From JBEKEX01 sp050013615 (GTDB lineage Bacteria; Chloroflexota; Anaerolineae; Anaerolineales; Anaerolineaceae): 10,295 nucleotides of DNA. Each line of letters starts with the position of its first letter. Position 1 is the stretch's first letter. The notes under the pieces are model-generated. The model saw only the letters and a program-made list of their open reading frames with translations, did not search any database and was not told the DNA's origin. The position numbers and the translations under genes are program-made. The DNA is taken from contig JBEKEX010000081.1 of assembly GCA_050013615.1 (NCBI GenBank), positions 1-10,295 of the forward strand. The letters run 5' to 3'. Positions 1 through 5,212 of this stretch are shown here, piece by piece.

Positions 1-1983
1 CGGCGGCAGCACCCAGGTGCTGAAATTCTCCGTGCGGCGGGTGCGGGTGGCATGCGTGTGCGCTCCCTGGCGCAGGATCATCTCCTTGGGGATGTCGTCC
101 AGGAAACGCGAGGGCACGCTGTATTCGAAGCTGCCGAAGGTGGAGCGCTGGTCGGCGCGCACCAGGTAAAGCTGGTTCTTGGCGCGCGTGATGCCAACGT
201 AGAACAAGCGCCGTTCCTCGGCCATCTCTTCGGGATCGTCGCGGCTGCGGCTGTGCGGCAGCAGCCCTTCGTCCATGCCGGTGATGAACACCTGCGAAAA
301 TTCCAATCCCTTAGCGGCGTGCAATGTGAGCAGTGTAGGGGCATCCGCCTTCTCCGGCAGGGTATCCTGGTCGGAGACCAACGCCAAGTTCTCCAAAAAG
401 GCCACCAGGCCGCGCTCGGCATATTCGAAGGCCAGCCGGCGCAGCTCCATCACGTTGTCCCAGCGATCCTTGCCTTCGTCCGTGCCGTCGTTGATGTAGC
501 TCTCATACCCCGTCGAGTCGATGATGGCGTCGAACAGCGTCGGCAGCGGCCCTTCGCGGAGCTTTTGCCAATCCACCAGCAGGTTGCCCACATCGGCCAA
601 CAAGTTGGCACCGCGGCCGTTGAACGCCAGCCAGAAATTCGATTTCTCACCCTTTTCTCCCAGGTCCAGCAGCACATCGCCGGGGGTGACTTTGGCCTGG
701 CGCGCTGCCAGTTGCAAGCCCAGCACGGTCTTGTCGCCGATGCCGCGCGGCGGCACGTTGATCACCCGCCCCAGGCTGATCTCGTCCGACGGATTGGATA
801 CCAGCCGCAAGTAGGCAATGACGTCCTTGACCTCGCGCCGGCCGTAGAACCGCTGGGCGCCCACCAGCCGGTAAGGCATGGCCGCACGTAAAAATGCCTC
901 TTCCAGCAAACGGGACTGGGCATTGGTGCGGTACATGATGGCAAAATCACTGCCTTTGGCCTTATGCGCCGACAATGCCTGCTGGATGGTATCCACCACG
1001 TAGGCAGCCTCGGCGTGGTCGTCGATAGCCTCGTACAGGATGATGCGCTCGCCCGCACCGCGGTCGGAGAAAAGATGCTTGGGGGTGCGCTGGGTGTTAC
1101 GGTCGATGACAGCCCGGGCGGCATCCAGCACCGTCTGCGTGGAGCGGTAGTTCTGCTCCAGCAAAATCTTTTGACAGTTGCGATAATCTTCTTCGAAACG
1201 CAGCACGTTGCGGTAATCCGCCCCGCGCCAGCGGTAGATGGATTGGTCCTCGTCCCCCACCACGAACAGGTTGTGATGGTGGCTGGAGAGCAGCTTGAGC
1301 AGCTCGTATTGCGCCAGGTTGGTGTCCTGGAACTCGTCGACCAGTACGCATTCGAAGCGCGCGGCATAGGCGTCGCGCACTTGGGGGTTGTCACGCAGCA
1401 GCTTCACCGCCTCCAGCAACAGGTCGTCGAAATCGACGGCGTTGTTGGCCACCAGCATCTCCTGGTAGCGCTTGTAGACACGCGCCGTGACCTCTTCCCG
1501 GTAGTTGCGCGCCGGGAAATCGTCGGCGGACTGCAGGTTGTTTTTGGCAGCCGAGATGGCGGCGTGGACGGAGACCGGCCGGTAGAGTTTGTCGTCGATG
1601 TTCAGCTCGCGCAGCGTGCGCTTGATGAGCGTTTGCTGGTCGTCCTCGTCCATGATGACGAAGTTGGATTTGAACGGCAGCAGGGCGGATTCGCGGCGCA
1701 GGATGCGGGCGCACATGGCGTGAAAGGTGCCCAGCCAAATACCTTCCAGGTTGTTTTCCACCAATGCCTGGACGCGCGCCGCCATCTCACGCGCTGCCTT
1801 GTTGGTGAACGTGACCGCCAGCAGGCGATAGGGCGGCACGCCCATTTCGCTGATCAGGTAGGCGATGCGCTGGGTGAGCACACGTGTCTTGCCGGAGCCG
1901 GGCCCGGCCAGCACCAGGGTCTGCCCGGGCGGCGCCGTGACCGCCTGGCGTTGTTGCGGGTTGAGGTTGGCGAGTAGATCCAT
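1..1983 (-). CDS. pcrA: UvrD/PcrA-type superfamily 1 DNA helicase, C-terminus cut by window edge
   Basis: ATP-dependent 3'-5' DNA helicase of the UvrD/Rep/PcrA family, acting in nucleotide excision repair, mismatch repair or replication-fork clearance. The frame is open for 661 codons from the ATG at 1983 to position 1. The SF1A motifs occur in order: Walker A AGPGSGKT (residues 26-33), motif II DEFQD (216-220), motif III GDEDQSIYRWRGAD (243-256), motif IV QNYRS (277-281), motif V TLHAAKGLEF (553-562) and motif VI VGITRAK (596-602). Family members are usually 700-750 residues, so only the C-terminal tail is missing. The start is fixed by MDLLANLNPQQRQAV, the usual family N-terminus. There is no Shine-Dalgarno, and a TACAAT box lies 7 nt before the ATG, so the mRNA may be leaderless. 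The choice between uvrD and pcrA names is not resolved by sequence alone. Confidence 0.95.
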   Translation of the reverse strand, partial: MDLLANLNPQQRQAVTAPPGQTLVLAGPGSGKTRVLTQRIAYLISEMGVPPYRLLAVTFTNKAAREMAARVQALVENNLEGIWLGTFHAMCARILRRESALLPFKSNFVIMDEDDQQTLIKRTLRELNIDDKLYRPVSVHAAISAAKNNLQSADDFPARNYREEVTARVYKRYQEMLVANNAVDFDDLLLEAVKLLRDNPQVRDAYAARFECVLVDEFQDTNLAQYELLKLLSSHHHNLFVVGDEDQSIYRWRGADYRNVLRFEEDYRNCQKILLEQNYRSTQTVLDAARAVIDRNTQRTPKHLFSDRGAGERIILYEAIDDHAEAAYVVDTIQQALSAHKAKGSDFAIMYRTNAQSRLLEEAFLRAAMPYRLVGAQRFYGRREVKDVIAYLRLVSNPSDEISLGRVINVPPRGIGDKTVLGLQLAARQAKVTPGDVLLDLGEKGEKSNFWLAFNGRGANLLADVGNLLVDWQKLREGPLPTLFDAIIDSTGYESYINDGTDEGKDRWDNVMELRRLAFEYAERGLVAFLENLALVSDQDTLPEKADAPTLLTLHAAKGLEFSQVFITGMDEGLLPHSRSRDDPEEMAEERRLFYVGITRAKNQLYLVRADQRSTFGSFEYSVPSRFLDDIPKEMILRQGAHTHATRTRRTENFSTWVLPP

Positions 1984-1990
1984 GCTGGGT

Positions 1991-1996
1991 ATTGTA
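1991..1996 (-). promoter_or_regulatory. -10 box of the helicase gene, leaderless arrangement
   Basis: On the minus strand TACAAT is followed by only seven bases and then the ATG at 1983, so transcription would begin at or next to the start codon. No convincing -35 hexamer is visible at 16-18 bp. A TTGACC further upstream (about 2035-2040) is too far away to pair with this box. Confidence 0.45.
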
Positions 1997-2110
1997 CACC
2001 GGATTAAGAACGAGATAATTAATAAAAGCGAAGGTCAAATATTTTTGTTGTGTTGAGAGGCAGATAAGAAGGTCAAAGTGGCGCACAAAGTGGTGAAACG
2101 ATTACATTAT

Positions 2111-2119
2111 TGGTATAAT
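2111..2119 (+). promoter_or_regulatory. Extended -10 promoter of the small unknown gene
   Basis: TGGTATAAT is a perfect TATAAT preceded by a TGn extension. The -35 region at 17 bp (TGGTGA) is weak, as expected for extended -10 promoters. The start site is expected near 2126, giving a leader of about 37 nt before the gene at 2163. Confidence 0.6.
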
Positions 2120-2162
2120 TTAGATACAAGTTATCTGGTTTTAAAAAGAAAGAGAGATGAAT

Positions 2163-2627
2163 ATGTCTTATATCGTCGATTTCAATAATGTGTCCGTGGT
2201 GGGTTTGGAGTCTTCACCGGTGGCAAAAGCGCTGGCCGGGCTGCGCGCCAATGAAGCCCGCTACTTTATGAACAAATACAAGCATGAATTTACAGTGGTA
2301 CCTGCCAGCGAAAGCAAAGAGACCCTGGATTATGTAAAACGAATTTTAAAAGCAGAACGTGATATCGAGTTTGCGGCCAAACCGTTGGAGACGTCCCGTT
2401 TTCAAGTGGAAAATATCAAATGGGCCTATGTCTTTTATGAGGATGGTCTCGAGGTCAATGTTTTGTACACGATCGATGATCCCAAGAGGCGGGCTGTTGG
2501 TTTTAAGCTTTCTGAGGGGATGGAAGTACCCGAGGAATTAGCAAGCAAATTTAAATTCGCCCGGCAGAAATCCAAATTAGCCGGAACAATTCGGGGCTCG
2601 TTTTTTGTCATTAAAGGCGAATATTAG
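2163..2627 (+). CDS. Small uncharacterised cytosolic protein (154 aa)
   Basis: Unrecognised protein of 154 residues ending at TAG 2627. It has no signal peptide, membrane segment, metal-binding motif or known domain that I can identify. Composition is charged and balanced, with alternating hydrophobic stretches (residues near WAYVFYEDGLEVNVLYTIDD) that read as beta-strands, then a helix-like segment (VPEELASKFKFARQKSK). This suggests a small alpha/beta fold. Two ATGs are available. 2163 is preferred because GAGAG (2152-2156) sits six bases before it but would abut the ATG at 2157; starting at 2157 adds only Met-Asn. Codon use is more AT-rich than that of the adjacent helicase. It has its own promoter, diverges from the helicase gene, and no clear terminator follows it. 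That it is a real gene is supported by promoter, SD and coherent protein; its function is unknown. Confidence 0.8.
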   Translation: MSYIVDFNNVSVVGLESSPVAKALAGLRANEARYFMNKYKHEFTVVPASESKETLDYVKRILKAERDIEFAAKPLETSRFQVENIKWAYVFYEDGLEVNVLYTIDDPKRRAVGFKLSEGMEVPEELASKFKFARQKSKLAGTIRGSFFVIKGEY

Positions 2628-2665
2628 CAAAAGTGCAAGTGGTAGAATGCGGAAACTGGCCAGCA

Positions 2666-2681
2666 CCTGGGGTTGCCCAGG
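2666..2681 (+). other. Short hairpin without a U-tract
   Basis: CCTGGG and CCCAGG form a perfect six-base stem with a four-base loop GTTG, 39 nt after the stop of the small unknown gene. No T-run follows, so it is not a standard intrinsic terminator. It could be an RNA stabilising or rho-associated structure, or chance. Confidence 0.25.
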
Positions 2682-2720
2682 CAGTGACTGCACCGCTTGG
2701 CATTGTTGGAACACTAGCCA

Positions 2721-2761
2721 TTAAAAACAAAACCTTGAAAAGGCTTCAAACCTTTTCAAGG
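2721..2761 (-). terminator. Intrinsic terminator of the tRNA-Ser transcript
   Basis: A perfect 11-bp inverted repeat (CCTTGAAAAGG at 2733-2743 and CCTTTTCAAGG at 2751-2761, seven-base loop) is followed on the minus strand by TTTTGTTTTTAA. This is a textbook rho-independent terminator for transcription coming from the tRNA. On the plus strand it lacks a T-run, so it does not look bidirectional. Confidence 0.85.
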
Positions 2762-2770
2762 TCTCGATAT

Positions 2771-2878
2771 TGGCAAAGAGGGTCGCGAAGCACCCTCGGA
2801 AAAAAACCTACCCATTAAATAGAATGGCGGAGAGGGTCGCAAAGCACCCTCAGAAATAACCCTACCCATTAAATAGAA
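2771..2878 (-). repeat. Two 54-bp tandem repeats derived from the tRNA-Ser 3' end
   Basis: Copies at 2771-2824 and 2825-2878 have exactly the same length and differ at about six of 54 positions. The tRNA itself starts in register at 2879. Each unit begins (plus strand) with TGGC..AGAGGGT, matching the CCA plus the 3' acceptor strand of the tRNA, and then diverges where the tRNA continues into its T-arm. Each unit also contains a six-base hairpin, GAGGGT/ACCCTC, with an eight-base loop. The units lie between the tRNA and its terminator, so they should be present in the primary transcript. Confidence 0.85.
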
Positions 2879-2969
2879 TGGCGGAGAGGGTGGGATTCGA
2901 ACCCACGATGGCCCAATGGGCCATAACGGTTTTCGAGACCGCCCCGTTCAACCACTGCGGCACCTCTCC
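2879..2969 (-). tRNA. tRNA-Ser(CGA), CCA encoded
   Basis: A class II tRNA. The acceptor stem GGAGAGG (2963-2969) pairs with CCTCTCC (2883-2889). The T-arm GTGGG-TTCGAAT-CCCAC is complete. The anticodon loop CTCGAAA gives anticodon CGA, which decodes UCG. The long variable arm is a seven-base hairpin, ATGGCCC-ATT-GGGCCAT, as in serine tRNAs. The discriminator G is followed by an encoded CCA at 2879-2881. The anticodon stem ends in one G-U pair. A -10 box about 16 nt upstream and a strong terminator downstream suggest a monocistronic gene. Confidence 0.95.
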
Positions 2970-2984
2970 GTGGGGCAGGCCATT

Positions 2985-2990
2985 ATTATA
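2985..2990 (-). promoter_or_regulatory. -10 box of tRNA-Ser
   Basis: A minus-strand TATAAT with the initiation point expected near 2978, about nine bases before the mature tRNA 5' end. No good -35 is visible. This box lies inside the segment that is duplicated at 4894-4942. Confidence 0.6.
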
Positions 2991-3019
2991 ATCGGTTTTA
3001 CCGGCCACAGACAGCCGTT

Positions 3020-3195
3020 TTACAGCTCCATCGTGTCGTACAGCGCCGGGTAAGCCACGTTTTTGATGCCCGACTCGGCTAGCTTGGCCTCGAAGGCGTG
3101 CACCGAAAAGGCTTTGATCTCCACCATCGCGGCATGTCACTCGAGCATCTGGTCAAAGGTGCGCACGTTTTGTCACCTTCTTCCAGGCGGCCTCA
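3020..3195 (-). pseudogene. Decayed 3' fragment of the beta-CASP nuclease gene
   Basis: On the minus strand this encodes the same C-terminus as the intact gene at 4942-6336 (AFEAKLAESGIKNVAY..DTMEL, then TAA instead of TAG). Relative to the intact gene it lacks 93 bp (31 codons) covering the stretch from just after the FSAHA motif through the catalytic LVHGE motif. The breakpoints are the short direct repeats GGCGTGCGCC (5017-5026) and GGCATGCGCC (5110-5119). Further upstream it has lost one base in the GDKVVRIF region and has an in-frame TGA in the register of the QMFER segment. There is no start codon or N-terminal part. It is a non-functional relic of partial gene duplication. Confidence 0.85.
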
Positions 3196-3221
3196 GAGGG
3201 ACGGGGTCACTGTCCTCGTCA
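3195..3221 (-). other. Possible remnant of a third attC 5' arm after the reductase gene
   Basis: The reductase stop codon is followed on the minus strand by CGAGGACAGTGACCCCGTCC. This resembles the corresponding arm of the site at 4785-4894 (AGCGGACAGTGGCTCCGCC), sharing GGACAGTG. The matching 3' arm with a GTTAGCC box is absent, because the beta-CASP fragment begins here. It could be the broken attC of the reductase cassette. The match is short and could be chance. Confidence 0.3.
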
Positions 3222-3779
3222 GCTCTTCGCTCGGTACCGAACGTAGACCAGACCGTTGTCGAACCTGCGTTCGTCGAGGAGTTCGAGCTTCACGGAGACC
3301 TTGCCGGGCAAATAGGGATTGCCGCCGCCCGCGATGACCGGCGCGATGAGAAGGTGATATTCGTCGACAAGGCCAGCTCGAATGGCATGCGCTGCGAGCG
3401 TCGGACCGCCCACTGCAACATCGCGGGTCGCTCCTGCCTTGAGTTCCCGTACGACATCCTCCTCGAAACTTCGCTCGAGCCGCGTTTTAGCCGTAGTGAC
3501 CCTCTGCAGCGTCGTCGAGTACACGACCTTTTCAGCCGCCAGCCAACTCGACGCGAACTCCAGCGCGGTTGGTGTCAGATCGGGAATCACGTCCGGTGTC
3601 TCCCAAACGGCCATCGTCTCGTACATCTTGCGCCCAAAGAGATAGGTGCCGATTTGTCTCTCGCGGCTGTTGATGAAGGCGTGGACTTCGTCACTTAGCT
3701 CCGCCCAATCGAAGTTGCCGCTTTCATCCGCAACATAACCATCCAGCGATGTAAACGCGTCATAGATCAGTTTGGCCAT
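3219..3779 (-). CDS. RibD C-terminal/dihydrofolate-reductase-fold family protein
   Basis: A 186-residue stand-alone RibD_C domain protein of the YyaP/YwjB type: a DHFR-like Rossmann fold expected to bind NADPH. The substrate is unknown for most members. Visible family features are the N-terminal SLDGYVA (about residues 11-17), FGRKMYETM (about 48-56), and a C-terminal VAVGGPTLAAHAIRAGLVDE followed by PVIAGGGNPY, the nucleotide-binding half. Length is normal and the frame intact. A strong SD (GGAGGG, 3786-3791) stands seven bases before the ATG, unlike the leaderless housekeeping genes nearby. It lies 52 bp downstream of the attC-like site at 3830-3953 and its stop abuts the duplicated beta-CASP fragment. 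This context suggests an integron cassette gene. It is not one of the DfrA or DfrB trimethoprim-resistance enzymes by sequence; resistance should not be assumed. Confidence 0.88.
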   Translation of the reverse strand: MAKLIYDAFTSLDGYVADESGNFDWAELSDEVHAFINSRERQIGTYLFGRKMYETMAVWETPDVIPDLTPTALEFASSWLAAEKVVYSTTLQRVTTAKTRLERSFEEDVVRELKAGATRDVAVGGPTLAAHAIRAGLVDEYHLLIAPVIAGGGNPYLPGKVSVKLELLDERRFDNGLVYVRYRAKS

Positions 3780-3785
3780 CGTGCA

Positions 3786-3791
3786 CCCTCC
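3786..3791 (-). promoter_or_regulatory. Strong Shine-Dalgarno of the reductase gene
   Basis: GGAGGG on the minus strand with a seven-base spacer to the ATG at 3779. It supports the chosen start. Cassette genes typically carry their own RBS because they rely on an external promoter. Confidence 0.65.
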
Positions 3792-3829
3792 GTCTCTTGA
3801 TCAGCCCTTAAGAAGCCGCACATTAGTCC

Positions 3830-3953
3830 GGCTAACGGTTTGGCTCACCTGCCACCGATTTAAACAAGACAAGATTGCTTGAAATCATTACTTTTCTGTC
3901 AGGTGGCCGCCGCAGATCGCGCCGAAGACGGTCAGGTGGAGCCAGTGTTAGCC
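3830..3953 (-). other. attC-like integron recombination site (attC1)
   Basis: Read on the minus strand, the 124-bp segment starts with GGCTAAC (R'' box, 3947-3953) and ends with GTTAGCC (R' box, 3830-3836), which are perfect complements. Inside them TGGCTCCACCTG pairs with CAGGTGAGCCA except for one extra C in the first arm, the extrahelical base that marks attC bottom strands. Unequal short spacers (AC and AACC) separate the outer and inner boxes, and the centre is a long variable loop. The stop codon TAA of the CPBP gene lies inside R'', as is common in cassettes. R' differs from the GTTRRRY consensus at one position. The recombination point would be between 3836 and 3835. Confidence 0.7.
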
Positions 3954-4745
3954 CACAAAAAACATTAGGGGTATCCAGTCGGATAATGTATGCCCAAGCA
4001 ATGCTGTCTCGTAGCCGCGCTTGGTGAACAGAAAGCCATAGATCAACCCTATTAGTGTTGAAGCAATAAACTGCGATATAGGGAAATGCCAAAAGGTGCG
4101 ATACATGCTATCAAGGGGTGTGAGATGATAAGCGCCAAAGACAAGAGCCGATAAAATGATTGCCAGCCATTTTCGCTTTGACACTTTCCAAATGAAAGAA
4201 AGCAATACCAATCGAAAGGGAGTTTCTTCTCCGATACCGCCCCCGCTAAAGAACAAGAAGAAAGTAAGCCACTTGTTCGACGACAATGTATTTGCAGCCT
4301 GGCTGGTATAGTTAGTTTCGCCAAATAGCTTTTGTCCGATGTTCAATCCTATTGTTCCAATGATCAATGCTGACACAGCCGCAATAACTGATATGGTAAC
4401 CATAAAGGCGACTTGTCGAAGGATTTGCCTGCGCTGAACAAAGGCGTTCGTAACTGGAAGAGGTTGGTAGTCTTCAATGCCAGATGCAATCGCCAGTCCA
4501 ATCAGCGCTTCACAAAAAATCGCAATGGCAGAAAGATTGAGAAAACCACGTCCACCAAATCCCATACCTAAATCGAACAAACCTGCAATCACCAAGGCAG
4601 GTTTCCATTTTGTCATCATTTGATTTCTAAAACCACGTATCGCAGGATGAAATTGTCCCGCAATAAGTATTACAAGGACTGCGATCAGCCAAAAAGCCAT
4701 GAATGATATGGAGGCAATGGCTATTTCAGGGGGTTGATGACTCAT
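3948..4745 (-). CDS. CPBP family intramembrane glutamic endopeptidase (Abi domain)
   Basis: A 265-residue polytopic membrane protein of the CAAX protease and bacteriocin-processing (CPBP) family. The conserved motifs are all present: EETPFR (EExxxR, residues 173-178), FGAYH (FxxxH, 203-207) and HTLSD (HxxxD, 252-256), so the active site looks intact. Hydrophobic segments occur near residues 12-30, 50-60, 70-90, 112-134, 160-170, 192-205 and 225-240. Bacterial members process or degrade membrane proteins or peptides, and some accompany bacteriocin loci as immunity factors; the substrate here is unknown. The gene is AT-richer than its neighbours. AGGA lies nine bases before the ATG. The stop codon falls inside the R'' box of attC1 and another attC-like site lies just upstream, so this is best read as an integron cassette gene acquired horizontally. 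Confidence 0.9.
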   Translation of the reverse strand: MSHQPPEIAIASISFMAFWLIAVLVILIAGQFHPAIRGFRNQMMTKWKPALVIAGLFDLGMGFGGRGFLNLSAIAIFCEALIGLAIASGIEDYQPLPVTNAFVQRRQILRQVAFMVTISVIAAVSALIIGTIGLNIGQKLFGETNYTSQAANTLSSNKWLTFFLFFSGGGIGEETPFRLVLLSFIWKVSKRKWLAIILSALVFGAYHLTPLDSMYRTFWHFPISQFIASTLIGLIYGFLFTKRGYETALLGHTLSDWIPLMFFVG

Positions 4746-4784
4746 TGTCTCTCATCCTACAAAGGTGAAGGATATGATTGTGCG

Positions 4785-4894
4785 GGCTAACGGAATGGCT
4801 CAGCGGCAGCGGTGGGACTAGCGAGACGCCTTACCAATTATTACATATTCTGGCAAAGTGTGCCGGTTTTCGAACGGCGGAGCCACTGTCCGCT
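4785..4894 (-). other. Second attC-like site (attC2), one outer box degenerate
   Basis: The minus-strand 3' end reads TGAGCCATTCCGTTAGCC, nearly the same as the end of attC1 (TGAGCCAAACCGTTAGCC). The other arm, AGCGGACAGTGGCTCCGCCG, aligns with the attC1 arm GGCTAACACTGGCTCCACCTG but its outer box AGCGGAC is poorly complementary to GTTAGCC. The inner arms pair at nine of 11 positions. The degenerate end coincides with the junction to the duplicated tRNA promoter segment, so the site may be broken or a hybrid. It would mark the upstream boundary of the CPBP cassette. Confidence 0.5.
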
Positions 4895-5212
4895 GGAGCA
4901 GGTCATTAATATAATCGGTTTTAGCGGCCATAGACAGCGGTCTACAGCTCCATCGTGTCGTACAGCGCCGGGTAAGCCACGTTCTTGATGCCCGACTCGG
5001 CTAGCTTGGCCTCGAAGGCGTGCGCCTCGTCCGCCTCGCCGTGCACCAGGATCAACTGCTTGAGCGTCTTCTGGGTGGACTGGGCGTATTCCAGCAGAAG
5101 GTCCTGCCCGGCATGCGCCGAAAAGGCTTTGATGTCCACCACCTCGGCGCGGCGTTCGAACATCTGGCCGAAAATGCGCACCACCTTGTCGCCTTCTTCC
5201 AGGCGGCGTCCC
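4894..5212 (-). repeat. Right copy of the direct repeat flanking the cassette region
   Basis: This is the intact counterpart of 2971-3195: the last 270 bp of the beta-CASP gene plus the 48-bp spacer with a tRNA-like promoter. Offsets between copies are constant (about 1922-1923) up to the 93-bp deletion and then 2016, showing one deletion and one single-base change of length. Confidence 0.85.
4908..4913 (-). promoter_or_regulatory. Duplicated tRNA-Ser -10 box facing the cassette genes
   Basis: A minus-strand TATATT aligns with the TATAAT of the tRNA-Ser promoter at 2985-2990 (surrounding CATTAATATAATCGG against CATTATTATAATCGG). It points towards attC2 and the CPBP gene. It could supply a promoter for the cassettes. 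The one-base change makes it weaker, and activity is inferred only. Confidence 0.4.

Larger units (their letters stand above)
2971..3195 (-). repeat. Left copy of the direct repeat flanking the cassette region
   Basis: This segment aligns with 4894-5212. It includes the spacer with the tRNA promoter (2971-3019) and the decayed beta-CASP 3' end (3020-3195). From about 3021 to 3101 there is essentially one mismatch against the intact copy (T for C in the GTTCTTG/GTTTTTG position). The rest is clearly more diverged and carries a 93-bp and a 1-bp deletion. Confidence 0.85.
3219..4894 (-). mobile_element. Two-gene integron-cassette-like cluster without integrase
   Basis: Two compact minus-strand genes with their own RBSs alternate with two attC-like sites in the same orientation as the genes. 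The complete CPBP cassette would run from 4790 to 3836 (955 bp) between equivalent GTTAGCC cleavage points. The reductase cassette would start at 3835 and has lost its 3' attC. The cluster is inserted between direct copies of the beta-CASP 3' end. No integrase gene or attI is visible, so it would be a CALIN-type cluster, or part of an integron located elsewhere. The CPBP part is visibly AT-richer than the flanks. Confidence 0.55.

Noticed and set aside
964..1977. Long plus-strand open frame opposite the helicase gene
   Set aside because: It is the antisense shadow of the GC-rich helicase. Its protein is Val/Gln/His-rich with no domains, while the minus strand has every SF1 helicase motif.
2733..2761. 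Terminator for the plus-strand gene at 2163-2627
   Set aside because: On the plus strand the hairpin is followed by TCTCGATATT, not a T-run; the T-run is on the minus side.
2633..2818. Open frame of 61 codons after the small unknown gene
   Set aside because: No RBS or promoter, and it runs through the terminator hairpin and the tandem repeats.
2771..2901. CRISPR array
   Set aside because: Only two and a partial tandem units, with no unique spacers between them. They are derived from the tRNA 3' end.
2862..3140. Minus-strand open frame of 92 codons
   Set aside because: It overlaps the whole tRNA-Ser and is not in the beta-CASP reading frame.
3063..3698. Plus-strand open frame opposite the reductase
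   Set aside because: It is a shadow of the reductase and beta-CASP fragment; the minus frame has a clear RibD_C pattern and SD.
3219..3779. Trimethoprim-resistance dihydrofolate reductase
   Set aside because: The sequence follows the RibD_C/YyaP pattern rather than DfrA or DfrB, so a resistance call is not supported.
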